The notes below the pieces were generated by a model, which did no database searches, was not told where the DNA came from, and saw only the letters and a list, made by a program, of their open reading frames with translations. Below, piece after piece: positions 24,763 to 34,067 of a DNA stretch of 64,000 nt. Each line of letters opens with the position of its first letter. Within the stretch, counting starts at the first letter, position 1. The position numbers and the translations under genes were made by a program. Source of the DNA: Hydrogenophaga sp. PAMC20947 (lineage in GTDB: Bacteria; Pseudomonadota; Gammaproteobacteria; Burkholderiales; Burkholderiaceae_C); the NCBI RefSeq assembly GCF_004795855.1, contig NZ_CP039252.1, forward strand, positions 1,426,001 to 1,490,000, written 5' to 3'.

Positions 24763-26034
24763 TCAGATGCTGCTCACCACAATTTCGGTCATCATCCCGC
24801 CGTTGTCTTCCGTGCCGTTGCTCAGGAAGTTCAAGTTGGTGGTGTAGAGAAAATAGGTCCCCGGCTCCACCTGGCTGGTGTCGATCATCACTTCGGTGGA
24901 CTCACCGCCACCCAGGGTGACGGAGCTCGTGTCGTAGTACAAAATTTTCCCGTCCGGCCCTTTGAGCTGGCGCGCCCCCGATCCAACCACCTTCATCGGC
25001 AAGCCTTGTGCCGTGATGGTGTAGTAGTTGGTGACGCTGAGATTCGACATGCGCAGCAAGACCCGCTCGCCCTTGACCGCAGTGATCAGGGCGTTGATGG
25101 GCTGAGACGATGTGATGTCCCCTATGGCCACACCGCCACCGGTGAGCACATCCACTTTCTGGGTGGGCGGATCCAGTGGTGAGGGATTCACCGTGTCGGG
25201 GTAGCCCCTGCCATTGATCATGGCGTAGTCGTCGCGCATGTTCTTGAACGGCAGCGGCTGCACGCCGATGTGCAGATCGTGAAATTCGCTGTCCATGGAC
25301 ACCAGCTGCAGCGGTTTGGACACGTCGTAGCCGGTCGATCCGTCACCGTCGTTGTAAACGAACTTGGTGTAGGTTCTGCCGCCATAAGTCTTGGGCGTGC
25401 CGTCTTGTAGGGGCTTCACATACAGGTTGCCCAGCATGCCCATCTGCATGTGCTCGGTGGCTTCCTGGTGGCAGTGGTACAGGTAGGTGCCGGGATCGTT
25501 CAGCTTGTAGTAGTACGTGAACGAAGAACCCATGTTCACGCCGAACGAGCCTTCCGGCATGCCGTCGAACACCGGAGGCTGCTGGGGGAAGCCATGGAAG
25601 TGAACGGTGTGCGGGTCGAACAGGTCGGGCCGCATGGCCATCGACACATTGGTCAGCGTCAGGTAAAAATCTTTGCCTTGCTGCAGCTCGATGGTGGGCG
25701 CTGAGAAGTTGGCGTCCAGGCTGTCCAGTGGCACCTGATTGACCGCCTTCTTGGTCACGTCGGTGAAGCCAAAGGTGTAGAGCTCTCGCTTGTCGGCCAT
25801 GGTGATGAAACCGTCGCCCGCCGCCAGGTGCATACACTGCGAACTGGCATTTTTAGGTCCAGCCACAGCGGGATCAACGTCGTAGGCCGCTTTGATCATG
25901 CCGTTGGCATCCACCCCCGCGTTGTTGGGGCCGCATTGAACGAACACCTCGGCATGGGCCTGCGTGAGCAGCCCCAGGCTGGAGGTGGCGGCCAGTGCGA
26001 TCAGGCTCCGGTGAAAGGTCTGGGTGGTGGTCAT
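24763..26034 (-). CDS. secreted multicopper oxidase with a type 1 copper motif
   Basis: 423 residues from the ATG at 26034 (AAGGAG upstream). Signal peptide ends at QAHA. The first cupredoxin domain has HTVHFHGF and GTYLYHCHQEATEHMQMGM, giving His-Cys-His and Met for a type 1-like copper site, with wider spacing (CHx5H) than the usual HCHxxxH. The C-terminal domain (GTYFLYTTNLN) has no copper ligands. The protein resembles a two-domain or divergent multicopper oxidase. It is the only one of the three paralogues in the cluster with the Cys. Substrate unknown; metal oxidation is an inference from neighbours. Confidence 0.85.
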   Translation of the reverse strand: MTTTQTFHRSLIALAATSSLGLLTQAHAEVFVQCGPNNAGVDANGMIKAAYDVDPAVAGPKNASSQCMHLAAGDGFITMADKRELYTFGFTDVTKKAVNQVPLDSLDANFSAPTIELQQGKDFYLTLTNVSMAMRPDLFDPHTVHFHGFPQQPPVFDGMPEGSFGVNMGSSFTYYYKLNDPGTYLYHCHQEATEHMQMGMLGNLYVKPLQDGTPKTYGGRTYTKFVYNDGDGSTGYDVSKPLQLVSMDSEFHDLHIGVQPLPFKNMRDDYAMINGRGYPDTVNPSPLDPPTQKVDVLTGGGVAIGDITSSQPINALITAVKGERVLLRMSNLSVTNYYTITAQGLPMKVVGSGARQLKGPDGKILYYDTSSVTLGGGESTEVMIDTSQVEPGTYFLYTTNLNFLSNGTEDNGGMMTEIVVSSI

Positions 26035-26086
26035 GGTGTGACTCCTTCTGTTGACTTTGAGCATGCCGTTCTGCTGGGCGCCCGAC

Positions 26087-29000
26087 TCACTGACCGGTCA
26101 GTGACAAGGTCACCGGGCTGGATGCGCCGTTGTAGGAGATGGACAAGCTGCCAGTCTTGCTGGCGTTGGTAAACCCACCAGCGAATCGCACTTCAATCTG
26201 GCAAGTGTTGCCAACCGCGACCGTCTGGCCGGAACAGGTATCGACGGCTGTGGGTGTGCGTGTGCCGAAACTGTTTCCGAGCAAAGCTGCAAAGTTGGTG
26301 TTGCTCACAGCCACCGCACCAAAGGTTGCCGGTGCGGTGCCACCCACCGTCAAGGTGACCATGCTGTAGAAGTTGCTGTTGCTGCGGGTTCCGAAGTCGA
26401 GCGTGCTCCCGGTCAACGTTGCGGCACCCGATGCACCGGTGATGCTCACGGCGGGTTGACCACCACCGCTCCCTCCACCAGCGCCGAACTCATCGGCTCC
26501 CACATCTATATTGGTTCTGAGTCGGTCGTCGCCGTCGTAGTCATTGGTGGGCACACCGTTGTTGCCATTGCGGTTGGCACCGGCATTGACCGCCACCGAA
26601 CCGCTCTGGAGGTGGTAGTCGGCGCGCAGCGCGGCTGGGTCGTCCAGGTCCCACGGGGTGAGTGGGCTGAAGATGACGTTGATGAAGTTGCCGCCCTCGT
26701 CAAAGGTCAGCGCCGTTTGCATGATGGTGGTTTCAGGCAAGATCACAGGCTGATCCGGATCGGTCTGCGACAGGAGGCTGATGGGCCTGACGAACGCAAC
26801 CTGCGAATCGGAAGCCTGGATGCCGCCGTTGGCGCTGCTGTTGCCCGCCCCGATGGTGAGCACGCTGTTGCTGGACGCCAGGGCCGTCTTGCTGGTATTG
26901 CCCACCACGCCCAGATCCCAGACGCCGGCGTCGGTCAGCACCGTGGTCTGCACGTCGTTGGGACCGGGGTTGGCAGGTGTGATGCTCCAGGTGTAGGCGT
27001 GGTTGCCATGCACGATGTTGTTGAGCAGGGTCGGGCTGCTGTTGTTGCCACCGCTCACGCGGGCAATACCGGCCACCTGCGCCGTGGACTGCACTTTCTG
27101 CCCTGTGGGAGGGAAGGACTGGCGGTTGGTGGCGGTGCTGGTGTTGCCGGCCACGGTGTTGTTGACCAGGCGCACGTTGCTGCCCACATCGGCCACCGCC
27201 ACGCCACCACCGGCGTAGGCCGTCGCGTTGTTGACGATCATGTTGTTCGTCAGGAGCACGTTGTCGGCGTTGTTGCCGTTGCCGTTTCGGGTACGAACGA
27301 TGCTCACGCCTCCACCGGCGCCGGCGCCTGCATGGTTGTACTGAATCAGGTTGCGGTCCACGGTGAGATCCCCCGTGCCTTCGTCCGTTCCACCGGGAAG
27401 CGTGATCTGGCCTCCGATGAACAGGCCACCACCGGTGGGATCTGTGGCCTGATTGAACGTCTGGTTGAGCAAGATCTTGTTGTTCAGGATCTGGTTGCTG
27501 CCAGCCGAGAAGCCCACGTGGCTGATGCCGCCGCCATCGGACATGGAGAAGTTGCCGCAGATGTAGTTCTCGCTCACGAGGTAGTTGTTGGAGCCCGTGC
27601 CCATGGTCACGCCGCCGCCGCCACCGTCGCCGTTGGCGATTTCGGAAGCACCATTCTGCGAAATCCAGTTGTAGGCCACGACCACGCCCGTGTTGACGCC
27701 AGAGGTGTAGACCGTGTCACTCTCCAGTGCCGTGTGGCCGACCCGCACACCACCGCCGTAGGTGCCGTAGTTGCCCACCACCCGGTTGTTCGTGATTTGC
27801 AGGTTGCAGTTGTAGCCGCTGGCCAGGATGCCGCCGCCGGAATCGGAGCCCGTCACCGTCAAGCCATCGATCCGGAACGCAACACCGGCGTTTTGACACG
27901 TGGTGCCCTGGTTGTTGCCAGCGCGACCCACGGCCAGAATGCCAGGGCCTTCTTCGGCACTGAACAAAATGGGCTCGTTGTTGGCCTTGTTCATGCCCAG
28001 GGCCTGGCCTGGCAGCAGATCAAAGGTGCGGTTCGGACCCACGACCAGGGTAGGCCCGCCGGTATCTACATTCACCGGTGTGCCGGCGGGGCAGCCCGTG
28101 CCGGGATAGGTCACGAAATTGGGCACGGCCCCCGCATTGCCATTGGCCAGACTGCAGCGCGCATCGACCTTCTTGGCCATCAGCGTGCGCCATGCGGCCA
28201 GGCCGCCGGCGCTGGCCTTGGAGGCGTTGATGGCCACCGAGTTGGCGCCCCAGCCCTGCAGGCGAACGCGCTTGTCGGCGACCACATACTCGTTGTAGGT
28301 GCCGGGTGGAATGCTGATCAAAGCGCCGGCCGGGGTGGTGGGGGCATCGATCACGGCCTGGATACTTTCGCCGGGCTGGACCACGATGGGTTTCAGACCA
28401 CCCACATGCACGGTCAGACCGACCACGGATGACTTGCCGTTGTCACCGCGGGTAATGATGAGCTGGCCCGTGCCGGCGTTGTTGGGCACAGTGACCACGA
28501 TGAGGTCGTTGCTCCAGGTGGTTGCCGTCAGGGTGGTGTTGCCCAGCTTGATGGTTCCTTGCGAAGTGCCAAAGCCATAGTCACGCACGATGTTCTTAGG
28601 CGAGCCCGGTAAGGCGGGGTCGTATGCCGGATTCGGCACGTCAACTTGCCCGGCTGACACGATGGTCAGGGTGCGAGCGCTGCTGTTGCCACCATTGGGC
28701 ACCCAGGGGCCGTTGTTGCCGTTGTTGACAGCGGGGTTGGCGTTGTTGGCGCTGTAGATGACGGGTGTGCCATCCTGGCATTCGCAGTCCAGCGGGTTCT
28801 TGTCCACCGAAGCAAAGGCGGCGATGGGCAGCACCGGCGTGTCGAGGTAGGTGGTCTTGCCCGCCAGGTACTGCAGGGTGTAGCAGAACTGGGTGTACTT
28901 GCGGTTGAAGAAGGGGTCGATGACCATCTTGCCGAAGTTGGGGTTGGCCGTGGTGCCATCGGAGAGGAACGCTTGCGTGTCCATGATCGGGCCGGGGTGG

Positions 29001-32000
29001 TTCATGCACGAAACCATCATGCTGGGCATCACGCCCGATGGGTAAGGCGGATTGATCGTGAAGCTCGAAGGCGTCAGGAAGTTGTATGAGCCAAACTGGT
29101 CTGAATACACCCGCGTGATTTCTCGCCCGGTCCAGTCTTGCACCGAAACCGGCAGATGGGGGGGTGCGTATTTTTCACCGAACGAGGGCGAGAAGCGGTT
29201 GAACTCGGTCGCGGTGTCGTCCAGGATGAAGCCCACGCCGTGGCCCGCCACGGGCGCTTCGGTGTACAGGAAGAAATTGGGTGCGGGGTTGGTGCCGGGC
29301 ACCAGAGGGACCGCTTTCATGTCGCACTTGCGCCATGTTTGGCCCGCACCGCCATAGGCGGGGTTGTCTTCACCAGGGAACAGCGTGAGTTTGGCGGGCA
29401 CCGGCAATTCCATGCCCACGCACTCGAATGGCAGGGCTGCGGTGGAGGCCTTGAGCGTGTCACCAAAAGCGACGTTCTGGTCACCACTGCCCACATGGAG
29501 GTAGCCGGGAGGCGCGACGGCTTCAACAATGTAGGTGCCCTTGCCTGCGCTGCCGATCAGCACAGGCAGCTCGGCCTGGCCAGCAACACGGCCGAAGGCA
29601 TAACCCCCGTCAAACAGGGAGGGACGCACCTGGTTGAAGTTGAACAGACCATCGAAACAATCCAGATCGGCCGGCGCGACGAAGGGGATCGAACCATTGG
29701 CCACCGGGCCGGGCGGTGGCTTGATACAGCCTGTGGGCACGTTGTCGTCCCAGCTGTCGGTGCCGCCGATACCCACGTGCAGTTGACTGGTTGGGTCATT
29801 GGCTTGTGGGCCACCCCAGCTGAACACGTCACCGAAGCTGAACACGCCATCGTTCCCGGTGCGCTCGTAGTCCTCTGGGCCCTTGGTCGAGACGGTCAGC
29901 GTACAGGACTCCGGGTCGCGCCAGCAGAAGGGGTAGTTGTCCACATCGGGCAATTGGGCGATGTGGCCGTCTGCGCCACTCAGGCCGCCCGCGGCGCACA
30001 GGCCTGTGCCATCGTTCTTCGGCTTGTCAATCAGGCCGTCGGCATCGCAGTCCAGGAACATGTTGACCTGCACGCGCGGCACACCGGGCTCCCAGTTTTC
30101 AGCCGCGGCAAAACGGGGATCGTCTTCGGCCCGCGTGATGGCGTATTGAACGATGCCGGCGATGCCACCGTTTTCACTCTTGGTGCCATTGAGCTCACCG
30201 GCGTAGGGTTGCTTGCCCCATTCGATGTGGTTGGTCAGGCCCAGGAAGGCTTGGGTGCCTTCCAGCAAGGTCACGCCCTGCTCGGTGCGGTAGTACTTGT
30301 CGCCCGCCTTGAAGCAGGCCGTGGTGTCGATGATCTTGCCGTCGGCGTCTTTGTTCAACGCCACCTGCTCAGGGGTACAGGTTTCCTGCAGCTGCGGGTT
30401 CAAACGGATCCAGGGGTTGTAGGCAAAAGCCGGATCGCTGCTGCCATAGCTGCCCGTCTCGGCGTTCCACAGTTTGATCGCATTTTCATCGGGGGCGATC
30501 GCACCACCGGCATCGGTCACCATGGTGGCACCGGTCACTTTGAACCGTGCGTAGTCGATCTCGGTCACCATCCAGTTGAAGAACGGGAACACCTCTGTGA
30601 AGGCGTAGGTGCCATCTTTCTTGGTCACCGCAGCCTGGTAAATGCTGCCATCGCGGAAGCGGATGGTGCTGGCAATGCCTTCACCAAAAGCGGGCTTGAG
30701 ATCGCCGGGGGCGTAGTTTTTCTGTTCTTCGGTCTCGATACCGGTCACCGGATCGACCTTGATGTAAGGCTTGCTGTAGGCCTCGGCAAAGAACGGCAGG
30801 CCGCTGCCATCGATGTCCTGGAACACACGGCCCTGGATCCGGCCGAACCAGCTGAACACCGGCACATCGCCCATGGCGAGGTCGGAGCCTCCGACCGTGA
30901 TGGTTTGTGTGCCGATGATCATGTCCAGCGGCTCGTCCCACACCACCAGCTCATAGTTGCCTGGAGGCACGTTCGGGATGGTGAAGGTGCTGTCCTTCTT
31001 GCAGGCGGTCGTATAGAGGGTCCTGGTACTGGCGCCGGTTTCGTTCAGCCCCACCCAGCATTCGTTCACAGGCGCACCTCTTTCAAAGGCGTAATTGGGC
31101 GTGCGCGAGTTGTGGATGTTGACCACCTTGCCGGTGATGTTGCGTGCGTTGGGTCCCACCAAACCCACACACCGGCTGCCCGCCGTCCCCTGGACACAAC
31201 CCGACTTGGTGAAACCCATGAACACATGGTGGCCGGGGGGGCCGAATTCCTGGAAGAAAGAAGGCTCGTTGTTTTTCACCCAGGCGTCAGAGCCCTTGGT
31301 GCCTTCGATGGTGGAGGTCTGGGTCCAGTCGCTGCCGACGGGCGCCACCATGAACACGGTGTATTTGGCCGGGAACAGGTTCTGGATGAGCAGCGTGCCA
31401 TCAGGGCCGGTTTTGAGAATGCCGGAGCCGCGCACCTTGACGGAACCGTCGGTGTTGTAGGTTGTGCCCAGCGGGTTGCCGAAACCGTCTTGCGTCACCG
31501 CGCCGCCGGACTGGCCGAAGGTGCCGCCGGCCTCCATGAGCAGCACGGTGAAACCTTCAAGCCCCTGCTCCTGCGGCAGGTCGGGTGCACTGTTGAGGGG
31601 GTTGTTGTCGTTGAACGCGTACACCGAAATCTGCGCCGTTGGCACGGGGTATTGGTTGACATACACCGTGGCGGTGGCTGTGCTGCCATTGATCACAATG
31701 GGCGCCCCGCCCATCTGGTAGCCTTCGACGGCGACGGAGAGGTAGTAGCGCTTGGCCGTATCCAGACAATTGGAGGCCGGGGTGCCCACGCAGACCGAGG
31801 GCAACGGTTGCGCATACAACCGTGCCACATCGGGGTCTTGCGTCAGGCCTGTGGGCGCGGTGCCCACCCGCCCGGCCGCGACCACCGGCATGTAACTGGT
31901 GTGGAAGCTGAACGAGTAATTGGCCGTGGTGGCCGGCTGCCCCGGCACCGAGAGCTTGGTGGCGTCTTGCTCAACGGTCCAGCGGTAGTCGCTGCCGAGG

Positions 32001-32158
32001 TTCACCGTGGTGCCGTCGGCCTGCACCCCCAGAACCGTGACCGCCAGCGGAGCAGCGTGCACGACAGCCGTGAGGAAAAAACAGGCAGCGGCCAGCAAGC
32101 AATGCCTGGCTGACTGCCCGAAGAATCCGGATCTTGCGGTGTTGCTCTGGATTTTCAT
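26087..32158 (-). CDS. giant secreted multidomain protein (SdrD/carboxypeptidase-regulatory-like repeats, TIG, parallel beta-helix)
   Basis: 2023 residues from the ATG at 32158 (GGGAG upstream). Signal peptide: HCLLAAACFFLTAVVHAAP. Roughly the first 1150 residues hold several carboxypeptidase-regulatory or SdrD-B-like beta modules (KTGPDGTLLIQNLFPAKYTVFM; FTIPNVPPGNYELVVWDEP; GTYIVEAVAPPGYLHVG). A TIG/IPT-like domain follows (~1180-1290), then a right-handed parallel beta-helix of the pectate-lyase type (from QPGESIQAVIDAP through many LLNNIVHG and YLVSENYICGN turns to ~1830), and a C-terminal HYDIN-like choice-of-anchor domain. No copper or heme motif is seen. First gene of the copper-protein cluster, so it may be a surface scaffold for the oxidases. 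Confidence 0.85.
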   Translation of the reverse strand: MKIQSNTARSGFFGQSARHCLLAAACFFLTAVVHAAPLAVTVLGVQADGTTVNLGSDYRWTVEQDATKLSVPGQPATTANYSFSFHTSYMPVVAAGRVGTAPTGLTQDPDVARLYAQPLPSVCVGTPASNCLDTAKRYYLSVAVEGYQMGGAPIVINGSTATATVYVNQYPVPTAQISVYAFNDNNPLNSAPDLPQEQGLEGFTVLLMEAGGTFGQSGGAVTQDGFGNPLGTTYNTDGSVKVRGSGILKTGPDGTLLIQNLFPAKYTVFMVAPVGSDWTQTSTIEGTKGSDAWVKNNEPSFFQEFGPPGHHVFMGFTKSGCVQGTAGSRCVGLVGPNARNITGKVVNIHNSRTPNYAFERGAPVNECWVGLNETGASTRTLYTTACKKDSTFTIPNVPPGNYELVVWDEPLDMIIGTQTITVGGSDLAMGDVPVFSWFGRIQGRVFQDIDGSGLPFFAEAYSKPYIKVDPVTGIETEEQKNYAPGDLKPAFGEGIASTIRFRDGSIYQAAVTKKDGTYAFTEVFPFFNWMVTEIDYARFKVTGATMVTDAGGAIAPDENAIKLWNAETGSYGSSDPAFAYNPWIRLNPQLQETCTPEQVALNKDADGKIIDTTACFKAGDKYYRTEQGVTLLEGTQAFLGLTNHIEWGKQPYAGELNGTKSENGGIAGIVQYAITRAEDDPRFAAAENWEPGVPRVQVNMFLDCDADGLIDKPKNDGTGLCAAGGLSGADGHIAQLPDVDNYPFCWRDPESCTLTVSTKGPEDYERTGNDGVFSFGDVFSWGGPQANDPTSQLHVGIGGTDSWDDNVPTGCIKPPPGPVANGSIPFVAPADLDCFDGLFNFNQVRPSLFDGGYAFGRVAGQAELPVLIGSAGKGTYIVEAVAPPGYLHVGSGDQNVAFGDTLKASTAALPFECVGMELPVPAKLTLFPGEDNPAYGGAGQTWRKCDMKAVPLVPGTNPAPNFFLYTEAPVAGHGVGFILDDTATEFNRFSPSFGEKYAPPHLPVSVQDWTGREITRVYSDQFGSYNFLTPSSFTINPPYPSGVMPSMMVSCMNHPGPIMDTQAFLSDGTTANPNFGKMVIDPFFNRKYTQFCYTLQYLAGKTTYLDTPVLPIAAFASVDKNPLDCECQDGTPVIYSANNANPAVNNGNNGPWVPNGGNSSARTLTIVSAGQVDVPNPAYDPALPGSPKNIVRDYGFGTSQGTIKLGNTTLTATTWSNDLIVVTVPNNAGTGQLIITRGDNGKSSVVGLTVHVGGLKPIVVQPGESIQAVIDAPTTPAGALISIPPGTYNEYVVADKRVRLQGWGANSVAINASKASAGGLAAWRTLMAKKVDARCSLANGNAGAVPNFVTYPGTGCPAGTPVNVDTGGPTLVVGPNRTFDLLPGQALGMNKANNEPILFSAEEGPGILAVGRAGNNQGTTCQNAGVAFRIDGLTVTGSDSGGGILASGYNCNLQITNNRVVGNYGTYGGGVRVGHTALESDTVYTSGVNTGVVVAYNWISQNGASEIANGDGGGGGVTMGTGSNNYLVSENYICGNFSMSDGGGISHVGFSAGSNQILNNKILLNQTFNQATDPTGGGLFIGGQITLPGGTDEGTGDLTVDRNLIQYNHAGAGAGGGVSIVRTRNGNGNNADNVLLTNNMIVNNATAYAGGGVAVADVGSNVRLVNNTVAGNTSTATNRQSFPPTGQKVQSTAQVAGIARVSGGNNSSPTLLNNIVHGNHAYTWSITPANPGPNDVQTTVLTDAGVWDLGVVGNTSKTALASSNSVLTIGAGNSSANGGIQASDSQVAFVRPISLLSQTDPDQPVILPETTIMQTALTFDEGGNFINVIFSPLTPWDLDDPAALRADYHLQSGSVAVNAGANRNGNNGVPTNDYDGDDRLRTNIDVGADEFGAGGGSGGGQPAVSITGASGAATLTGSTLDFGTRSNSNFYSMVTLTVGGTAPATFGAVAVSNTNFAALLGNSFGTRTPTAVDTCSGQTVAVGNTCQIEVRFAGGFTNASKTGSLSISYNGASSPVTLSLTGQ

Positions 32159-32308
32159 GGTGACGCTCCCAAGGTGCGTAAAAAAGGGGTCCAAAACCGT
32201 AACCAGATCCAGAAGCCGAAAACTGGGCTGAAATTCACCCCTTTGTTTGCGTTTTCGAGGTTTCCTGATCTGTTAACGCCATGTTACGAACCAGTTTTTC
32301 AACATACA

Positions 32309-32323
32309 TGGGGTGTCACCCCA
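32309..32323. promoter_or_regulatory. palindrome TGGGGTGTCACCCCA
   Basis: A 15-bp dyad with 7-bp arms, about 150 bp before the giant gene start. It resembles GGGGTAGTACCCC at 5794-5806 in front of the T2SS operon; both are followed by CCA and then GGTAGG. Confidence 0.5.
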
Positions 32324-32337
32324 CCATCAGGTAGGGG

Positions 32338-32360
32338 AACTGCTACATAAAGTAGCAGTT
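32338..32360. promoter_or_regulatory. inverted repeat AACTGCTAC-N5-GTAGCAGTT
   Basis: Perfect 9-bp arms with a 5-bp spacer, 15 bp from the previous palindrome. On the minus strand it is not followed by a T run, so an operator is more likely than a terminator. Confidence 0.5.
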
Positions 32361-32727
32361 TTGGAGTGGGTGCCGCACAACCTTAAATTCGCTTAAGAAT
32401 TTCCCCCTTTTGAGCCAGAAAGGACCAGGCCAGGCCTCTCGATAGCCGTTTCACTGAGACAAAAGAGGGTGGGAGGCCATCAAGGACGGCGGTTGTCCCT
32501 GACTTCACCAGCGCCCATCCAGGGGCTCGGTGCTGTGTGAGGAGCGTCCCATGGCGGCCGGCATCCCCCTCAGGCCAAGCCGTCCATAGCGCTGCCCGCG
32601 CCCCCAACGGGGCCGATAGGTTCGATAAGCAGCTTGTGTGCACCGTGTGGCAACACGGGCGATGCAGCGCTTTGCGCCAGAGGCACACGGATGGAATGTG
32701 GGGACCGGGACGCCGGCCATGCCAGCA

Positions 32728-34017
32728 TCAGGCGGCGCCGTGCTTGGTCTCGAAATGCACGCCCATCTTCTGCAAGAGCGGGGTAGGCAGCTCACCCCCT
32801 GCACAAACGATGACCGCATCGTTTGAATACATATGGCAAACCCCTTGCCAATCGATTTCGACCGCTTGTTTGTCTATGCGACCCACTTTGGATTTCAGCA
32901 TCACGCGAAGGCGCCCGCCGGCTTCCAGCGCCTCCAGCTTGGTGCGGTTCTTCTGCTTCACCCGCGAAAATGCCTCACTGCGGTAGGAAAGAATGACGTC
33001 GGTTCCCGGTGTTTCAGCCAAAGCGATGGCCGCTTCGAGAGCGCTGTCACCGCCGCCCACCACCAGCACTGCCTGGCCTTCGTATTGGGCTGGGTCCACC
33101 AGACGGTAGACAACTTTGGATGACTCTTCGCCTGGGACACCCAGTTTTCGGGGCGTGCCGCGCCGCCCGATGGTCAAAAGAACACTGCGGGCTTTGTAGC
33201 GCCCCTTGCTGGTCTTCACCCAAAAACCATCCCCATCGGATTCGACGCTTTCCATGCGCTCACGAAACGCAATGGTGAGACCCGTCTTCTCGACCACGCC
33301 TTCCCAAAACTCGAGCAGCTTTTCCTTCTGCACTTCGCCAAAGCGCATCTTCCCCACGATGGCCAGAACCACAGGCGCCGTCATGGCCACTTTTTGCCGC
33401 GGATAGTGGTACACCGAGCCACCGAGCGAATCTTCCTGCTCAATCAGCTTGAAGCGGAGTTTGTGCTGCATGGCGGCCAGCCCGGCCGACAGGCCTGCGG
33501 GGCCGCAACCCACGATCATCACATCAAGATCACACTGGCCATTGCTGCGTTTTTTGATGAAGTCCATGGCCTGCCTGCCCTGCTCCGCCGCCTTGCGGAT
33601 CAGCCCCATGCCACCCAGTTCACCGGCCACAAAAATGCCGGGTACGTTGGTTTCAAATTCAGGGCTGACCAGCGGAATGTCGATGCCGCGCTTCTCGGTG
33701 CCAAAAACCAGGGTAATTGCCTCCACGGGGCAAGCTGCCATGCAGGCACCATGGCCAATACACGAAGCTGCGTTGATGAGCACTGCCTTGCCATCCACGA
33801 TGCCCAGCGCCTGCTCGGGGCACGCCTTGGCACAGCTTCCCGACCCGATGCAGCGCGCAAGGTCCACCACAGGATGCAAGGAAGGTGGCTCGTTCAAGCC
33901 TTGTTCGATCGACTCCTTGAGCTCCGCCTGAAACATGGCCTTGCGCTTGGAGCGGTGCCACCAATAGAGCAGCAAAACAGGGAAGAACCCAATGAGGTAG
34001 ATGTATCGGTAGTCCAC
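32728..34017 (-). CDS. membrane-anchored ferredoxin-FAD pyridine nucleotide oxidoreductase
   Basis: 429 residues, GTG start at 34017 with GAGG upstream. An N-terminal membrane helix (YIYLIGFFPVLLLYWWHRSK) is followed by two [4Fe-4S] motifs (CIGSGSCAKACPEQA and CIGHGACMAACPVEA) and a thioredoxin-reductase-like flavoprotein domain with two dinucleotide folds (VGCGPAGLSAG for FAD and VVGGGDSALEAAI for NAD(P)). It would move electrons between NAD(P)H, the flavin and Fe-S clusters on the cytoplasmic face. It is the last gene after ccmI (50 bp gap), so it could be the cytoplasmic end of the electron route encoded by the operon. Direction is not known. Confidence 0.85.
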   Translation of the reverse strand: MDYRYIYLIGFFPVLLLYWWHRSKRKAMFQAELKESIEQGLNEPPSLHPVVDLARCIGSGSCAKACPEQALGIVDGKAVLINAASCIGHGACMAACPVEAITLVFGTEKRGIDIPLVSPEFETNVPGIFVAGELGGMGLIRKAAEQGRQAMDFIKKRSNGQCDLDVMIVGCGPAGLSAGLAAMQHKLRFKLIEQEDSLGGSVYHYPRQKVAMTAPVVLAIVGKMRFGEVQKEKLLEFWEGVVEKTGLTIAFRERMESVESDGDGFWVKTSKGRYKARSVLLTIGRRGTPRKLGVPGEESSKVVYRLVDPAQYEGQAVLVVGGGDSALEAAIALAETPGTDVILSYRSEAFSRVKQKNRTKLEALEAGGRLRVMLKSKVGRIDKQAVEIDWQGVCHMYSNDAVIVCAGGELPTPLLQKMGVHFETKHGAA

Positions 34018-34067
34018 AGTTCGTGCCTCGGTTCAATGGCTGGGGCCCCTGACGGAACCACCAGGGA

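Larger units (their letters stand above)
32159..32727. other. 569-bp intergenic region upstream of the giant secreted protein
   Basis: No gene seen. It separates the end of the electron-transfer operon (stop at 32728) from the copper-protein cluster, both on the minus strand. It holds two dyads (32309-32323 and 32338-32360) likely to be regulator sites. No clear terminator with a T run was found for the upstream operon. Confidence 0.55.

Noticed and set aside
26456..28432. Plus-strand frame of 658 codons opposite the beta-helix part
   Set aside because: Antisense shadow, rich in Val/Gly/His with no family pattern or start signal.
29138..32113. Plus-strand frame of 991 codons opposite the giant protein gene
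   Set aside because: Low-complexity GC-rich antisense frame with no domains and no promoter; the minus-strand frame has a signal peptide, ribosome binding site and recognisable domains.
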